From positions 4,898,001 to 4,962,000 of the forward strand of contig OY744468.1 of NCBI GenBank assembly GCA_963556145.1: DNA of 64,000 nucleotides, in the 5' to 3' direction. The position numbers and the translations under genes were made by a program. Below the pieces are notes generated by a model that was not told the origin of the DNA, searched no databases, and was given only the letters and a program-made list of their open reading frames with translations. Shown here in pieces: positions 12,371 through 22,744 of this stretch (positions are counted from its first letter, which is position 1; each line of letters starts with the position of its first letter). This DNA comes from Hygrocybe punicea (Eukaryota; Basidiomycota; Agaricomycetes; Agaricales; Hygrophoraceae).

Positions 12371-13413
12371 TAGGCAATGACACGGGTATGGGTAACCCGT
12401 GCGGGTTGCGGGTACGGGTACTGCCGGGTACGGGTACGGGTACGGGTTACCTTTTTTGGACCCGGGAAAAACCCGTACCCGTGACCATGGGTCTTGGCAT
12501 ACCCGCATGTCAGCATCAACACAAACGGACACAACAACCCAGCAGCAACCGCTTACCAACTCCGTTTTCAAGTGCCCACCGCCTCCGCCTCGACGCAAAC
12601 ACCACCAATGGCGTCCCAAATGGCCCCATCCTAGCACAAAACCGTGTCCCAACATGGAGACGCATCACGCTCCCGCGTCAGCCCCAAACACACCGTCCCT
12701 GCTGCAAAACGCATCCAAACGCGTCTCAAGTCCCACCCCGGCCCCAAACCCCACGCCCGTGCAAGAAATCGCGTTCAAACGCGTCCCAGACCGCGGTCCC
12801 ACAACACCTGACAATTTGACGCCCACACAGGCCCCAAAACCCGTGCCCGTGCAACAGAACGTGCCCAAACGCGCTCCAGACCCCGTTCCCCCCAATTACA
12901 TGCCCACACGCGCCCACAGCCCAGAATCACGACGCCACCATCCAGATGCCGCAACTGCGAACGCCAAGGCTCAATGGCATCGAAACGTGGGCTGACGTGT
13001 ACGCAAGGTTCGAGACGACAAAGGAGGATGAGAGGAAGGGGAGAATGGGAGATGGTGTGGGGAACGAGGAGATGGATACGATGGGCGAGATTCTCTCGCC
13101 CACGAGACCACCCGTCGCCTGGTTCCCAGCCCCCCCCACTCCCCACGAGAACCACCCGTCGCGTGGCTCCCAGCCCCCCCACTCCTCGCGTTTGCACAGC
13201 GCCACGTCAATTGACGTGCGTGTCAGCAACGCGAGGTAGATGTGGGCTGGAACCCACCGGGTTTCCTGCGCGGGTCAATACCCGTACCCGACCCGCCACT
13301 ACCCGCCATCTACCCGCTGAAAAAAGACCCGTGGGTAGACGGGTACGGGTTGGAGCGGGTCCGGGTCTGGGTTGGCCTCGGGACACCCGCGGGTATACCC
13401 GTGTCATTGCCTA
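12371..13413. mobile_element. Non-autonomous hAT-type element carrying a proline-rich ORF cassette
   Basis: The left end is TAGGCAATGACACGGGTATG and the right end, reverse complemented, is TAGGCAATGACACGGGTATA, with a perfect 8-bp duplication GGGAGTGG (12363-12370 and 13414-13421). The ends hold many GGGTACGGGT repeats. The interior encodes, on plus, a proline-rich frame (KRVPDRGP, RHHPDAATANAKAQ) followed by QLRTPRLNGIETWADV. The same modules occur in the ORF of LTR element C near 34.0-34.3 kb and in the hAT-type remnant at 57.8-58.3 kb, so the element carries a captured or shared cassette. It has no transposase and holds one ~52 bp palindrome. Confidence 0.9.
13184..13236. repeat. ~52 bp palindrome, core CACGTCAATTGACGTG
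   Basis: The arms are CCTCGCGTTTGC and AGCAACGCGAGG and the centre is CACGTCAATTGACGTG, 53 nt in all. It sits near the right end of the 12371-13413 element. Confidence 0.8.
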
Positions 13414-13421
13414 GGGAGTGG

Positions 13422-13665
13422 TGCACCCACCCCGATCGCCAGGTGAGTTCTCTCCCGTGCCCATGCGTGAAGACACCCACCCCCAATGCCACCTCGCATC
13501 CACATGGCATTGCTTCAATTGACGCACGTCCCGCGCCGCGAGGTCAATGGTGGGTATGGGCGTGTGTATGAAGGGGCAGGCCCGCAAGTATGCATCGGCA
13601 GACACGCGAACTATGGTTTCTCGTGGGTACGAGTACAGATTGCGCCCGGTCTACCTGTGTCATTA
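13422..13665. mobile_element. Remnant of an older hAT-like element into which 12371-13413 inserted
   Basis: Sequence right of the GGGAGTGG duplication contains another ~52 bp palindrome and ends CTACCTGTGTCATTAG, which resembles the TAATGACACGGGTA-type ends of this group. I could not find the matching left end upstream of 12363, so the limits are approximate. Confidence 0.4.
13492..13543. repeat. ~52 bp palindrome, core TTCAATTGACG
   Basis: The arms are CCTCGCATCC and GCGCCGCGAGG, with the centre CTTCAATTGACGCA, 52 nt in all. Confidence 0.7.
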
Positions 13666-14959
13666 GCAACGGTACTGATTCTAATGCACACTTGTCACAG
13701 TAGTTTTGCAAATATAACATTACATATATATAAGAATAAGCTGCCGGAATAATAAAAAAGCCTAGTCAGAAAAGCAGAAGATGGAATGAAAAAGGAGAAA
13801 GCACTGAAAAGCACTGAAAAGTTCTGGGCTAAAAGCGCAAGTTCGAGCGAAAAAGGTAAAAGCTTATTTAAGCATATGTAAATCTACTGATGAGTTCAAC
13901 TACCTGTGTTTATATGCAAGTGGGCACTTGTTGGCAGTTGTGCATAATGTTCTTATGAGTTGTAACTATCATTATTGTGGCCATATCATAGATAGACATA
14001 TGATTAATCATAGCCAACTGCAATTGAAGACAGCAACAACATGCTGGATGCAACATTTGACATTGACCAGGTACCTGGCGTGGCCAAGTACCTGACTGCA
14101 CACAGTATGCCGCAGAGGGGTATGCTCTGATGTAGGAATTCCCTTGTTCTCTTTTGTCGTGTACTAGCCCATGTATTCTATTGCAACGGTATACAGTCCG
14201 ACGCCTGCCTGATATTGGTTTGAATTAAATTCCATGCTCGGGGCGAGTCTCCCAATCCTCTCCCTGCCTGGCCACACCCTTGCCTAGCCTTCAATCACCA
14301 TCCAAAATCCCCGCAATTCTGATGTCAGCTTGGAACGTGTCTCCATTCAGATGTTGCGTTGGAAGACTTCTCCCAGTCCGTCGCACCCTTGCCTTGCCAT
14401 CACAGGCCACGCAAGCACTCACCAGCCAGACAGTACTTTGTATGCGTCACCTGACCTTGCAACGGTTTTACCCTTTTGCTGATGGCCAGAACCCAGTTCA
14501 GATTCTAGAGACTGGCAATTATACAATACGAAAGCTGTGGTATAGACTCGGTTCACCTGCTTTTCTTGCTTTGCGCCTGGGAATACTTATTGTACAACAC
14601 CCCGTCTAGGGGTGTAAGATGCCCACCCTGAGTCTTGTCTTTCGTCTTGTCTTTCGAATCCGCGGTGGCTACGTTGACAGAGATTATATCAGTAACCAAC
14701 CCAGAGCATACTGAGCGAAATCAAGGTGTCCTGGGGCTTACTAGGCGACTTCGGAGGTTCGGTTCCTCTGGTGCGTCGATATAAGCGCCCGTTGACTGGA
14801 TAACACAAATTCATTTGGCTTGGATTGCGAAGGACGTCACTCCGGAGGCCTTTGTGCTCGGAAATCTGACCCAGGAAGAAGAAACATAGCGCCGACACCT
14901 ACTCTTCAGGGGCTTAGCCACGCAGTCCACATGATCCTGACACCGGGAGGGAACTTTTG
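13666..14959. other. Unassigned region
   Basis: Open frames are short (109 codons at most) and match nothing I recognise. A short direct repeat AAAAGCACTGAAAAGCACTG lies near 13797. No RNA gene or element ends could be supported. Confidence 0.35.
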
Positions 14960-15418
14960 AGCCAGATCGAGAGGGGCATGGGCAAACTGATGGCGTGGGT
15001 GATTGGGGAGCCCCAGCCTGTCGATTTCAGGCCAAACGAGCTGTGGAGGGCTGAAAGATGCTGTGGGCAGTCGAAACTGGCGGCTGGAAGTAGCAGGGTA
15101 TGATGAAAAGAAACAGGGGAGCGGGTCAAAGTGATAGCGCGGGCGAATAGGAAGCCGTAACCTGTCGTTTTGATGCCGAACGAGGTGCAGGGGGTTGAAA
15201 GGTGCCATGGGTGGTCAAAACCGGCGGCTGGAAGCAGCAGGAACCGATGCAAAAAAGTTAGTTGAGGTGGGGGGGCAAAGTGATGGCCCGAGCAATTGGA
15301 CAGCCCCGGTGTGTCGATTTCAATCCAAACGAGGTGCAGGTCGTTGAGAGATGCTGTGGGTGGTCGAAACCGGCGGCTGGAAGCAGCAGGAACCGACGCA
15401 AAAAGTTGATTGCGGTGG
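14960..15418. repeat. Three-copy tandem repeat, period about 145-150 bp
   Basis: The phrases CGGCGGCTGGAAGCAGCAGG (near 15222 and 15371; CTGGCGGCTGGAAGTAGCAGG near 15077) and AAACGAGCTG/AACGAGGTGCAG recur once per unit. The array lies just 3' of the minus-strand gene ending at 15524. A minus-strand frame stays open through all three units and encodes repeats ending LPAASF/LPAAGF, but nothing shows it is translated. Confidence 0.8.
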
Positions 15419-15523
15419 GGAGGGACTAACGATGTGCGCAAATCTGCACTGCTAGAACTGCCTGACAATTCCTTTTGGGATAGGTATCGAATGAAGATCA
15501 AGGGGCTTACAACGTACTTGACG

Positions 15524-16268
15524 TCAGTTCCAGTTACGCACAGCAATTTCGCAAAGCTCCCTCGTGAATCGATCCCCAGGATCAAACATATTAAACTGAT
15601 CGTCAGAGCAAACTACTGGCAGGCCTCTTGCAACCTCAACCCAATATCGCGTTACCTTGCTCCCTGCGACAAGGTAACCTCGCAAATTCTGCCCCCGATT
15701 CGGTAGATCTGCAACTCCTTTCATATACCGTTTCATCTGTTCATCCGTCTCGGCTTCGGTGAAATGTTCTAGCTTGACCTCTATTACACACACGATATAA
15801 TGCTCCCGAATCCCGTTCGGGAGTGGGACCACCTTGACAGTCAGAAAGTCTGGAATAGACTTTTCAACTTCAGTTCCAGCTGAAAGCATCATGATGAGCG
15901 TGATCCATGATGATACGGTCAAGTCGTGGATGAGATGTTGACATACGGAGTACCCTGGACTCGTGTACCCCTCCACTAGATCCTATGGAGATGTTTCCGA
16001 GATCCTCCCAGATTTCATCCTCATTCATCACTCTCCGAATCATTGCCTGAGGAATTACTGAGAATCGGCGTCGTAAAGGAAAGATGGCGTTCAGATAGGT
16101 GTTTTCCGGGCCGTAGAGTTGATTTTCATAGTGAACCTGCGCCAAGATGGAGCTCTTCATATTCCATATCACCCAGGGTTCAATCGAAGCAGCATGGGCA
16201 TCGACGGTTGGAATTGCCTCGATGACTAGAGGTAAGGGGACGGTCAAAGGTGCGTCAAGAGTTGACAT
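15524..16268 (-). CDS. Two-exon gene of unknown function, 225 aa
   Basis: Exon 1 runs from the ATG at 16268 down to 15947 and exon 2 from 15879 to the stop at 15524. The 67-nt intron (15946-15880) has GTATGT at its 5' end and GCTTTCAG at its 3' end, and splicing restores one frame: ...HESRVLP then GTEVEKSIPDFLTVKV. Conserved-looking blocks are EIWEDLGNISIGSSGG, IPDFLTVKV, VCVIEVKLE, DEQMKRYM and NLRGYLVAGSKVTRYW. I associate this block order (an EVK-type strand, then Q..Y, then 'RGYL..G..V..Y') with unnamed proteins common in Agaricomycetes, perhaps with a nuclease-like fold, but I do not know its function. It is divergently paired with the 16310 gene, 41 bp between start codons, so the two likely share a promoter. 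Confidence 0.72.
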
Positions 16269-16309
16269 GGGGAAACCCGACACGTGCCACTGTCACACTG
16301 GAATTCGTC

Positions 16310-16732
16310 ATGTCTTCTGTCCATCCTGGAGCCCCTTTGAGCAACCCGCCCGAGCAGCGACCACCTCCCCGTCGAACCCGTCTACAGGGTGGTTTCGTCA
16401 TCACCCCGCAAACTGCTCTTGAATGGGCCAATCGCATCGCGCCGATCCCTATCGAATTGACGAAGAATGATATGTCAGTGGTGTGGCAGTTCATCGAAGA
16501 CAGAATCAGTCCAAAAGGCGGAAGATTCTCAATTGTGGGAGAGGTTAAGGATACTGAATTTATGGTCGTCACTCAGAGAAGGAGGTTCAATGGTTACAAG
16601 GGTATGGATCCTTCGCTCATCCCTCAGTTTAAGGAAGGACCGCGGGAGGCTGTGGTTCGACAAATGCTGGATGAAGAAGGTGCGTCCACTATTAAGCAGC
16701 AAGTCATGATTGGGAACCTGATATCGTACTAG
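16310..16732 (+). CDS. Small gene of unknown function, 140 aa
   Basis: A single exon. The ATG at 16310 begins MSSVHPGAPLSNPPEQ. A Pro/Arg-rich start is followed by GGFVITPQTALEWANRIAP, IPIELTKNDMSVVWQFIEDR and FSIVGEVKDTEFMVVTQRRR. The frame is also open 20 codons upstream, but those codons overlap the region between the divergent start codons. No signal peptide or membrane segment is visible. The mixed hydrophobic/charged pattern and the divergent partner make it more credible as a host gene than the repeat-derived frames elsewhere in the window. Function unknown. Confidence 0.6.
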   Translation: MSSVHPGAPLSNPPEQRPPPRRTRLQGGFVITPQTALEWANRIAPIPIELTKNDMSVVWQFIEDRISPKGGRFSIVGEVKDTEFMVVTQRRRFNGYKGMDPSLIPQFKEGPREAVVRQMLDEEGASTIKQQVMIGNLISY

Positions 16733-17214
16733 GCGTTCGTGATCACGAGTTCGCTACACGTTTAGGTTGAAGTTACGTGCAACACCGAATGCATTGGGCG
16801 GGAAACGCTTGCGTGATGCCGAATACGCAATACTGTTTATTGTTTTTCACTCTTTTCTGTTCTTAACTACGAAGTCGAGAAGATTTACGATTGAAATTTA
16901 CTCGCAAGAGGTTTTTCCGATATCGACGAAGCGCTCGTATCTACGACTCGAAGTCTATAGATGATATCTTGTTCGCTCACCATTCATCAGCATTTCGATA
17001 TAGAAAACCCTTAAACTGTAGATCCCATAGTGGTCTACCCCCCATTCTCGAGCGACTGGGTACCAACGGAGTTCGTCTCCGGGTTTTGCTCCAACATCAG
17101 CAAATCGACATTAACCCTTTTCGGCACTTTCTAGCTTTTAAAAGTGTCAAAAGGGCCAAAAGCTGAGAAGTTGAAATTCTCTTTCTAAGTCAAGTCCATT
17201 TTCTTGTCAAGTAC
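16733..17214. other. Short intergenic stretch
   Basis: I see no gene. Small inverted motifs around 17110-17165 (CTAGCTTTTAAAAGTGTC, AAAAGGGCCAAAAGC) may be the remains of an element end. Confidence 0.35.
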
Positions 17215-17915
17215 ATGACACGGCGCTGGTGGGTGATGCATGTAGGCGGCGGTTTGACGTTGGAAGAGATGAGGGCGGCAACGAGGGCGGCAGAGTCCTG
17301 CCGCCTTTTCGTAACGCCTCTTCTGCGCACAGGGTTGATGTAAGAGGGAAGGGAAGCACCGTGTCAGTGACACGGCGACGGTGGGTGAAGCATGTAGGTG
17401 GCGGTTAGACCTTGGATGCGACGTTGGCGGCCTCTGCCACTTTCTCTTCAGCACGTCGAGTCGACGTACATGCTAAGTGTTGCGCCGTGCAAGTTCTAGG
17501 TAAGGTAGGTCAGAGGTGAAATGGGGTTGGGTGCGACGAGAGCGGCAGAGCTCTCCAGCTCTGCTGCCTTCTCATAACGCTTCTTCTGCCCGCAGGGTTG
17601 ATGTAATAGAGAAGGGAAGCGCCGTGTAGGTGACACGGTGCTGGTGGGCGATGCATGTAGGCGGTGGTTTGACCTTGGATGCGACGAGAGCGGTGACGAG
17701 GGCGGCTGAGTTCTCATTTACCCTCCACTGCGCCCCGGGTTGATTTATGTGAGAAGGGAAGCGCCGTGTGGGTGACACGGCGCCGGTGGGTCAAGCACGT
17801 AGGTGGCAGAGCCAGAGAGCTCTTCCGCCTACTCTACTGCATACTGGGTTGAAGTAAGAGGGGAGGGAAGCACCGTGTACGTAACACGGCGCTGATGGTT
17901 TGACGTTGGAAGCGA
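17215..17915. repeat. Tandem array with an embedded GCCGTGT/ACACGGC palindrome in its units
   Basis: Units begin around 17215, 17370, 17630, 17775 and 17885 with phrases such as GACACGGCG.TGGTGGGTGA, followed by GCATGTAGG.GGCGGTTTGA and AGAGGGAAGGGAAGC.CCGTGT. Several unit junctions form a near-perfect inverted repeat GCGCCGTGT-(4-6 nt)-ACACGGCGC. Unit length varies (about 110-260 bp), so the array has been shuffled. Minus-strand frames through it are Arg/Ser/His-rich and probably not coding. Confidence 0.7.
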
Positions 17916-17929
17916 GGACGGCGACAAGT

Positions 17930-18856
17930 TCGTGAAACCAACCTCCATAATTAGAGTGATGTAGGGACGTGAATCCGGGTGAGGATCGGGCCCGTGATTT
18001 GGACAGCCTGAACAGTTTGCCTTGGGGAAGAAGCCAACGTCTTTCTCGTCGATGAAGTAGTTTCCTCCCTTCTTGCGCCGCTTAAATTGCACGAGAACAG
18101 CCGACATAACCCACTCGCAGAGTTTGTACGGGAAGCACACAATCAAGTGTTGGTTGTCCACTGCGGCATGAGATAATCATGCACCTCATGAACGCTGCCC
18201 AGGCGGAGTCCGTCGTCGTACCACTGTCATCCGCCATTTTCCCGAAGTGTGTGAAGCGTATTTTCGCACCCTGAAAAGCCTCCCGAAGTATCTCAGGTTG
18301 GGGATCAACATTTGGGCCTTGGTTACGATTGTCGGGTTGGGAATCAAGGATCGTCGTCGAGAGCGGGGTTCGGCAAACAGCATTTCTATGAAGGTTGTCA
18401 AGAGACATCCAGCGCTATAGTTGATACTGTCCTGAGTGGTAAGGTGCTCATGTTGTACGGTGCGCCGGTAGGCATCCCATATGAGTGCACGCCCTGTGAG
18501 TTCACCTATCTCGCCATAATTTAGCAGCCCAGATATGATATTCTCGTTGACAATCTCGAGGAACGCGTTCGGCTTTTGCTCGGTCCAGGACGCAAGTTGT
18601 CTGCAAGCAGCTTCTGCTATGATAGGCTCCGACGGATACCCCGATCGCAGGTACACAAGGTCTTTCGGAACGGAAAATACAGTCCGCATATGGCTTGCAA
18701 CCAAGGAGGCCTCCGTCAATTGAACATTTTATCGCCGGACTTCGAAATCTAGCATCAAAATGCAGTCCACAACAGCCAATTTCGCCTTGGGTGACACCGC
18801 AGGAAACTGGATTTTGATATCGTGCGTGCCCAAAAGCTTCGCCTGCGCGAGTTCCA
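17930..18856 (-). pseudogene. Decayed gene of an unnamed basidiomycete family
   Basis: On minus, from about 18856: MELAQAKLLGTHDIKI, then an in-frame TAA after FEVRR, then NVQLTEASLVASHMRTVFSVPKD (in two runs) and YLRSGYPSEPIIAEAACRQL, EIVNENIISGLLNYGEIGEL, then a frameshift to ILREAFQGAKIRFTHFGKMA and another to NYFIDEKDVGFFPK and RPYITLIMEVGF. I recognise this block order as a large family of unknown function in Agaricomycetes, usually over 800 aa, so this copy is a broken C-terminal part. At least one stop and two frameshifts are needed to join it. Upstream exons before 18856 could not be resolved. Confidence 0.6.
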
Positions 18857-19272
18857 TAACCTGAAGGCAAACGGAATCTTTTTTCAATCTGGCAGCCTGT
18901 ATAAAAACCTACATGGGAGTCAGAAGGAAAACTTTGGGAAGGAAGGTACAGTTACACTCACAACGGCGTCCCAAATCGAGCTAAGTACTCTACGCTGGTA
19001 GTCTCTGCGAACGACATTGTTTCCGGCCTGATCAGCATATTGCAATCTTAAGTCAAAGTGAGGTACGAGTGTGACATAAGAAATGGTCTTTGAGCGAGTG
19101 ACAGGTGTGACATGGAGTCAACACTCCGTGTCCTGCTGTCATCGTCGTTGCGGCTCATTTTCTTCAATCTCTTCCCTCTCTAGAATACACTTCTCTCGCT
19201 ACCTGCCCTTTCCCCTCAAAAAGCCACTATTAAGCCTATTAAGCCTTCTCCTCTTCCAAACTCTCCTAAAAA

Positions 19273-20746
19273 ATGCTGCGGATCGAATCTGACCCCAATC
19301 TCCAGATATGCCCTGACTTCGGCTCGGACGACTTCCTCGACATCCACGATACCATTGCCGTAGCCACGCATATCACCCCCGAACAAGCTACCCTCAACCT
19401 TGTGGCCTCCTGGTCAGCACAAAACAACACACAAAAGGCGGCTTGGGCAGCCCAAGTTGAGGCCGACCAGCTCCTCGAGGACATAGCCGCCCAGGCAGCT
19501 GCGGACGCAGAGACAGCCACCCAGGCCCTACGAGACAAAGAAGCCGCAGACGAGCTCAAGGAGGCAGAAAAGAAGAAACCAAAGATGCACACCTTCGACC
19601 TGACAAAATCAATTGGCACTAACATCTCCCAATGCCCCTCAGCCTACGCCCTCGAAAGGCTCCGCAAATTTGAATACGTCAAGCTCTGGTACTTCACACC
19701 AGAGGGCTGCAACGATGCCGCCACGACCCAACGCTCCGCCGCGGACAATATGTTCAGTATCACCAAAACCGACTCCGACCTCATGGTCCTCAAACCAGTT
19801 GCCACCGTCCGTGCCTCTCGCAAGGCCATAAAAGATGAAGACCTCACCTGGGACCAGATGGAAATCGGCAGCACCCTCATGCTCCGCAACCAACGCCAGC
19901 TACACTGGCCCGAAATTGCCACAGATGCCCTCTCAATATTCTGGTACAAACTCTATGCCCACGAACTCCGTTCCCAACCAGACGGTCAACGCATCCTCCT
20001 CTTGTACCAGGCCCGGGCCCGCTGGGAATGGCATGCCGCGCTTGAGCGGAAGGATGCCGGCTTCAACATCGGCCTCATCGACGAAGATCTCCTCGCCAAG
20101 ATCACTCGCGAAGCCTTTTACTTGGACCACCAAGCAACCCTTCATGAGGTCAGTCTCCCTTTTCTTTTGCACCTCGCACCGCACCGCTTCGCACCTGCAC
20201 CGCACCACACCACTCCCTGCACCATTCCGCACCTGCACCGCACCCTACCCATGCACCGCTTCCCTGCTTCACGCTTCGCTTCGCACCCACTTTGCACCTT
20301 GCTGACCCCTCCCCTCCCAGATGAGATCACGGCCCCGCTCCCCACTCCCCAGAGGCAGCCGAAACAGCGCTGCCCACGGTAGGAACCGCCGCTCTCACTC
20401 CAGGTCACCACCCAAGTTCCGCCAATGGTCCCCCCGCTTCCGGTCCCCCCCTCCCAAGAAAAGCCTAGCCTCCCAGCAGGTTTTTCAAGGGGGTGCACCC
20501 GACCTGGGGCCTTCGGTCTGCACCCTCTGCCTCGGCCGCTTCCGTCACGACACAGCCCGCTGCAGGGCCACTGTCCTGTGGGACCATTCTCAATCCCACT
20601 CCCACCAAAACAACCTGGGCCGCCTCGTCAACCCTTCCGGCTTGGTCCTCTGCTCCAACTGGCAACTCCCCCGCGGCTGCCACAGCACCTCCCACGCCGA
20701 TCGCCACGAATGCTCCGGCTGCGGCAGCAAGTCTCATGGGGCCTAG
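19273..20746 (+). CDS. Gag-like protein of the DIRS-like element, one intron
   Basis: Exon 1 (19273-20148) encodes a helical, Ala/Glu-rich region (residues 60-110, coiled-coil-like) and a globular part (ALERLRKFEYVKLWYFTPEG; HELRSQPDGQRILLLYQARARW). The intron 20149-20320 (GTCAGT...CTCCCAG, phase 0, 172 nt) is followed by exon 2 (20321-20746), which is Arg/Ser-rich and then has CTLCLGRFRHDTARC and CSGCGSKSHG, zinc-finger-like motifs suited to nucleic-acid binding. Total 433 aa. The stop codon (20744-20746) lies inside the first codons of the RT frame (ATG at 20736), an arrangement that suits termination-reinitiation. If the intron is kept, exon 1 reads on and stops at 20382. Confidence 0.7.
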
Positions 20747-22730
20747 AGCTGCCCTCGCGGCTAGAAAAACTAAACCAAAAACCCCATACATCGCCAGCGC
20801 TTGGCTTCACCTCCTCACAGAGGCAAACCTGCTACACAGATACCCCAGCCTCCCCAGCCTCATTTATTCCGGTTTTGACGCCGGTATCCCCCCCATCCTC
20901 AGCACCTTCGCCCCCACCAACAGCCCCACCATCGCTCTGCATTCCGCCGAATTTGCAGCCATCATCGCCAAGGAATATACCCGAGAACAACACTTCGGCC
21001 CCTTCACCCGTGCTGAAGTCGAGGATCTCATTGGCCCTTTCCAGAGCTCCCCGCTCTCCCTCACCCCAAAGCCAGGCAACAAAGAGTCCTATTGGATGGT
21101 ACAAAACCTCTCCTTCCCCTCGAAACCCTCCAGCAACAGATCTTCAATCAACTCGGCAATCGACTCCGACCTATACCCATGCACCTGGGGCACCTTCTCG
21201 ACAATCTGCCTCCTCATCAGCCGCCTCCCTCCTGGCTCGCAGGGGGCAGTTCGGGATGTTGCGGAAGCACACCGGACCGTCCCAATCTTGCCCGCCCAAT
21301 GGCCTGGCCTCGTTCTCCGCCTTCCCGGCCCAGACACCTTCAACATCGACACCTGCAGCTGCTTTGGTCTCTCCTCCTCCTCAGGAAACCATGGCAAACT
21401 GGGCGACGCAGGCGCCGACCTCATGCGGGCACACGGGATCAGGCCCCTCTCAAAATGGAGTGATGACCACATATTCTTCCGCATCCGCCTCGAACACATT
21501 GCCCAATACAATGCCCGCCGCTCAGGCTGGAATGCAGCTATCATGCAAAACAGGGGCCGAATACACTCCGGCGGCCGTTACTGGTACCACGGTGACACAA
21601 TGCCCGATGACTCCCCCGAAGAGTTTGACAAGGATGCCTCTCTCCCCATCCAAGACCTCTCGGGTTCCTCCCCTCATCCTACCTCCGACGCGGCCTTCTC
21701 ATATTGCATGGTGGACATCGATGCCCTCTTGCGGGAGCTGGGCATCCCTTGGGAGACATCCAAGGATATCCCCTTTTGCTCGCAGGTCCCTTTCATCGGC
21801 TTCACCTGGGACCTGGAGCTTCGGATGGTTGCCATTCCTCCCAAAAAGAAAGAGAAGTACCTGGCCGCAATCGCTCAGTGGGAGATGGCACCCATCCACA
21901 TCCTCAATGACGTTCAAAAACTCTTTGGCAAGCTTCTCCATGCCAGCCTTGTCATTCCAGCGGGACGCGCTTACCTCTCCAGACTGGAGGCTATGCTGGG
22001 GATCTTCCACGATAATCCTTTCAAACCACGCACCCCCTCCCCCCGCGGCACTGCAGAAGATCTTCGCTGGTGGAGACACCTCCTATCCAAACCTGACGTC
22101 TCGCGCCCAATCCCCACCCCCGTTCCTGTTATTGACACCAGCTCATTCTCTGACGCAAGCTCCGGTTTCGGCATTGCAGTCACAATTGGGCCGCTCTGGC
22201 GTGCCTGGCGCCTCCTCCCAGGATGGCTGTGTGACAACAGGGACATCGGCTGGGCAGAAGCAGTCGGGTTCAAATTCTTGGTCCACTATGCTATCGCCCG
22301 CTATCCTCCAGGCTCTCACCTCAAGGTCTTTGGGGACAACAACGGAGTCGTCCAGGGCTGGTGGAAAGGCCGGAGCTGCAACTCCCAGATCAACGACGTC
22401 TTCAAAAGGATCCACACCCTCACGGCCCCCTCCTCCTACGTCATCCACACAAGATTCGTTCCCAGCGAACACAACCCAGCCGATGGCCCATCTAGAGGCA
22501 TATACCCCCCTTTCTCCCTCCTACTTCCCCCATCGAAATACCTGCTGACCTCTCCCGCTTCGTTGTCAACTTCGACTCCCGGGTTCCAGGATCTGAGCCC
22601 TGCTCTCCTGTCCACCCTGCTCCAGCACTCCCCAAGACAAAACCGCATCAGGATGCCACTGCCCCCCCCCGACTGCCACATCCCCTTCACACTCGAACAG
22701 CAGGCGACGGACTGGAGCAACAGTGGGTAG
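20736..22730 (+). CDS. Reverse transcriptase-RNase H of the DIRS-like element
   Basis: 664 aa from the ATG at 20736, which overlaps the Gag stop. The RT core shows GNKESYWMVQNLSFPSKP (finger), GSQGAVRDVAEAHRTVPI (motif A region with Asp) and KWSDDHIFF (motif C, xxDD). RNase H follows: VIDTSSFSDASSGFGIAV, GWAEAVGFKFLVHYAIA (Glu), FGDNNGVVQGWWKG (Asp) and SEHNPADGPSRG (Asn/Asp). The order fits DIRS-type RT-RNase H. The frame is uninterrupted, so this part could still be functional. A proline-rich frame of 707 codons overlaps it in another phase and is a shadow. The C-terminal tail ends a few bases into the recombinase frame. Confidence 0.85.
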   Translation: MGPRAALAARKTKPKTPYIASAWLHLLTEANLLHRYPSLPSLIYSGFDAGIPPILSTFAPTNSPTIALHSAEFAAIIAKEYTREQHFGPFTRAEVEDLIGPFQSSPLSLTPKPGNKESYWMVQNLSFPSKPSSNRSSINSAIDSDLYPCTWGTFSTICLLISRLPPGSQGAVRDVAEAHRTVPILPAQWPGLVLRLPGPDTFNIDTCSCFGLSSSSGNHGKLGDAGADLMRAHGIRPLSKWSDDHIFFRIRLEHIAQYNARRSGWNAAIMQNRGRIHSGGRYWYHGDTMPDDSPEEFDKDASLPIQDLSGSSPHPTSDAAFSYCMVDIDALLRELGIPWETSKDIPFCSQVPFIGFTWDLELRMVAIPPKKKEKYLAAIAQWEMAPIHILNDVQKLFGKLLHASLVIPAGRAYLSRLEAMLGIFHDNPFKPRTPSPRGTAEDLRWWRHLLSKPDVSRPIPTPVPVIDTSSFSDASSGFGIAVTIGPLWRAWRLLPGWLCDNRDIGWAEAVGFKFLVHYAIARYPPGSHLKVFGDNNGVVQGWWKGRSCNSQINDVFKRIHTLTAPSSYVIHTRFVPSEHNPADGPSRGIYPPFSLLLPPSKYLLTSPASLSTSTPGFQDLSPALLSTLLQHSPRQNRIRMPLPPPDCHIPFTLEQQATDWSNSG

Positions 22731-22744
22731 GCCAGCAAAGGCCC

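Noticed and set aside
12390..13410. GGGTAC/GGGTTA-rich runs as internal telomeric repeats
   Set aside because: The runs are confined to the terminal parts of hAT-type elements with exact duplications, and the unit (GGGTACGGGTACC) is not TTAGGG-like.
20425..22548. A 707-codon proline/serine-rich frame on plus
   Set aside because: It overlaps the RT-RNase H frame, which carries all the expected motifs (KWSDDHIFF, FGDNNGV, NPADGPSRG). The other frame is a composition shadow.
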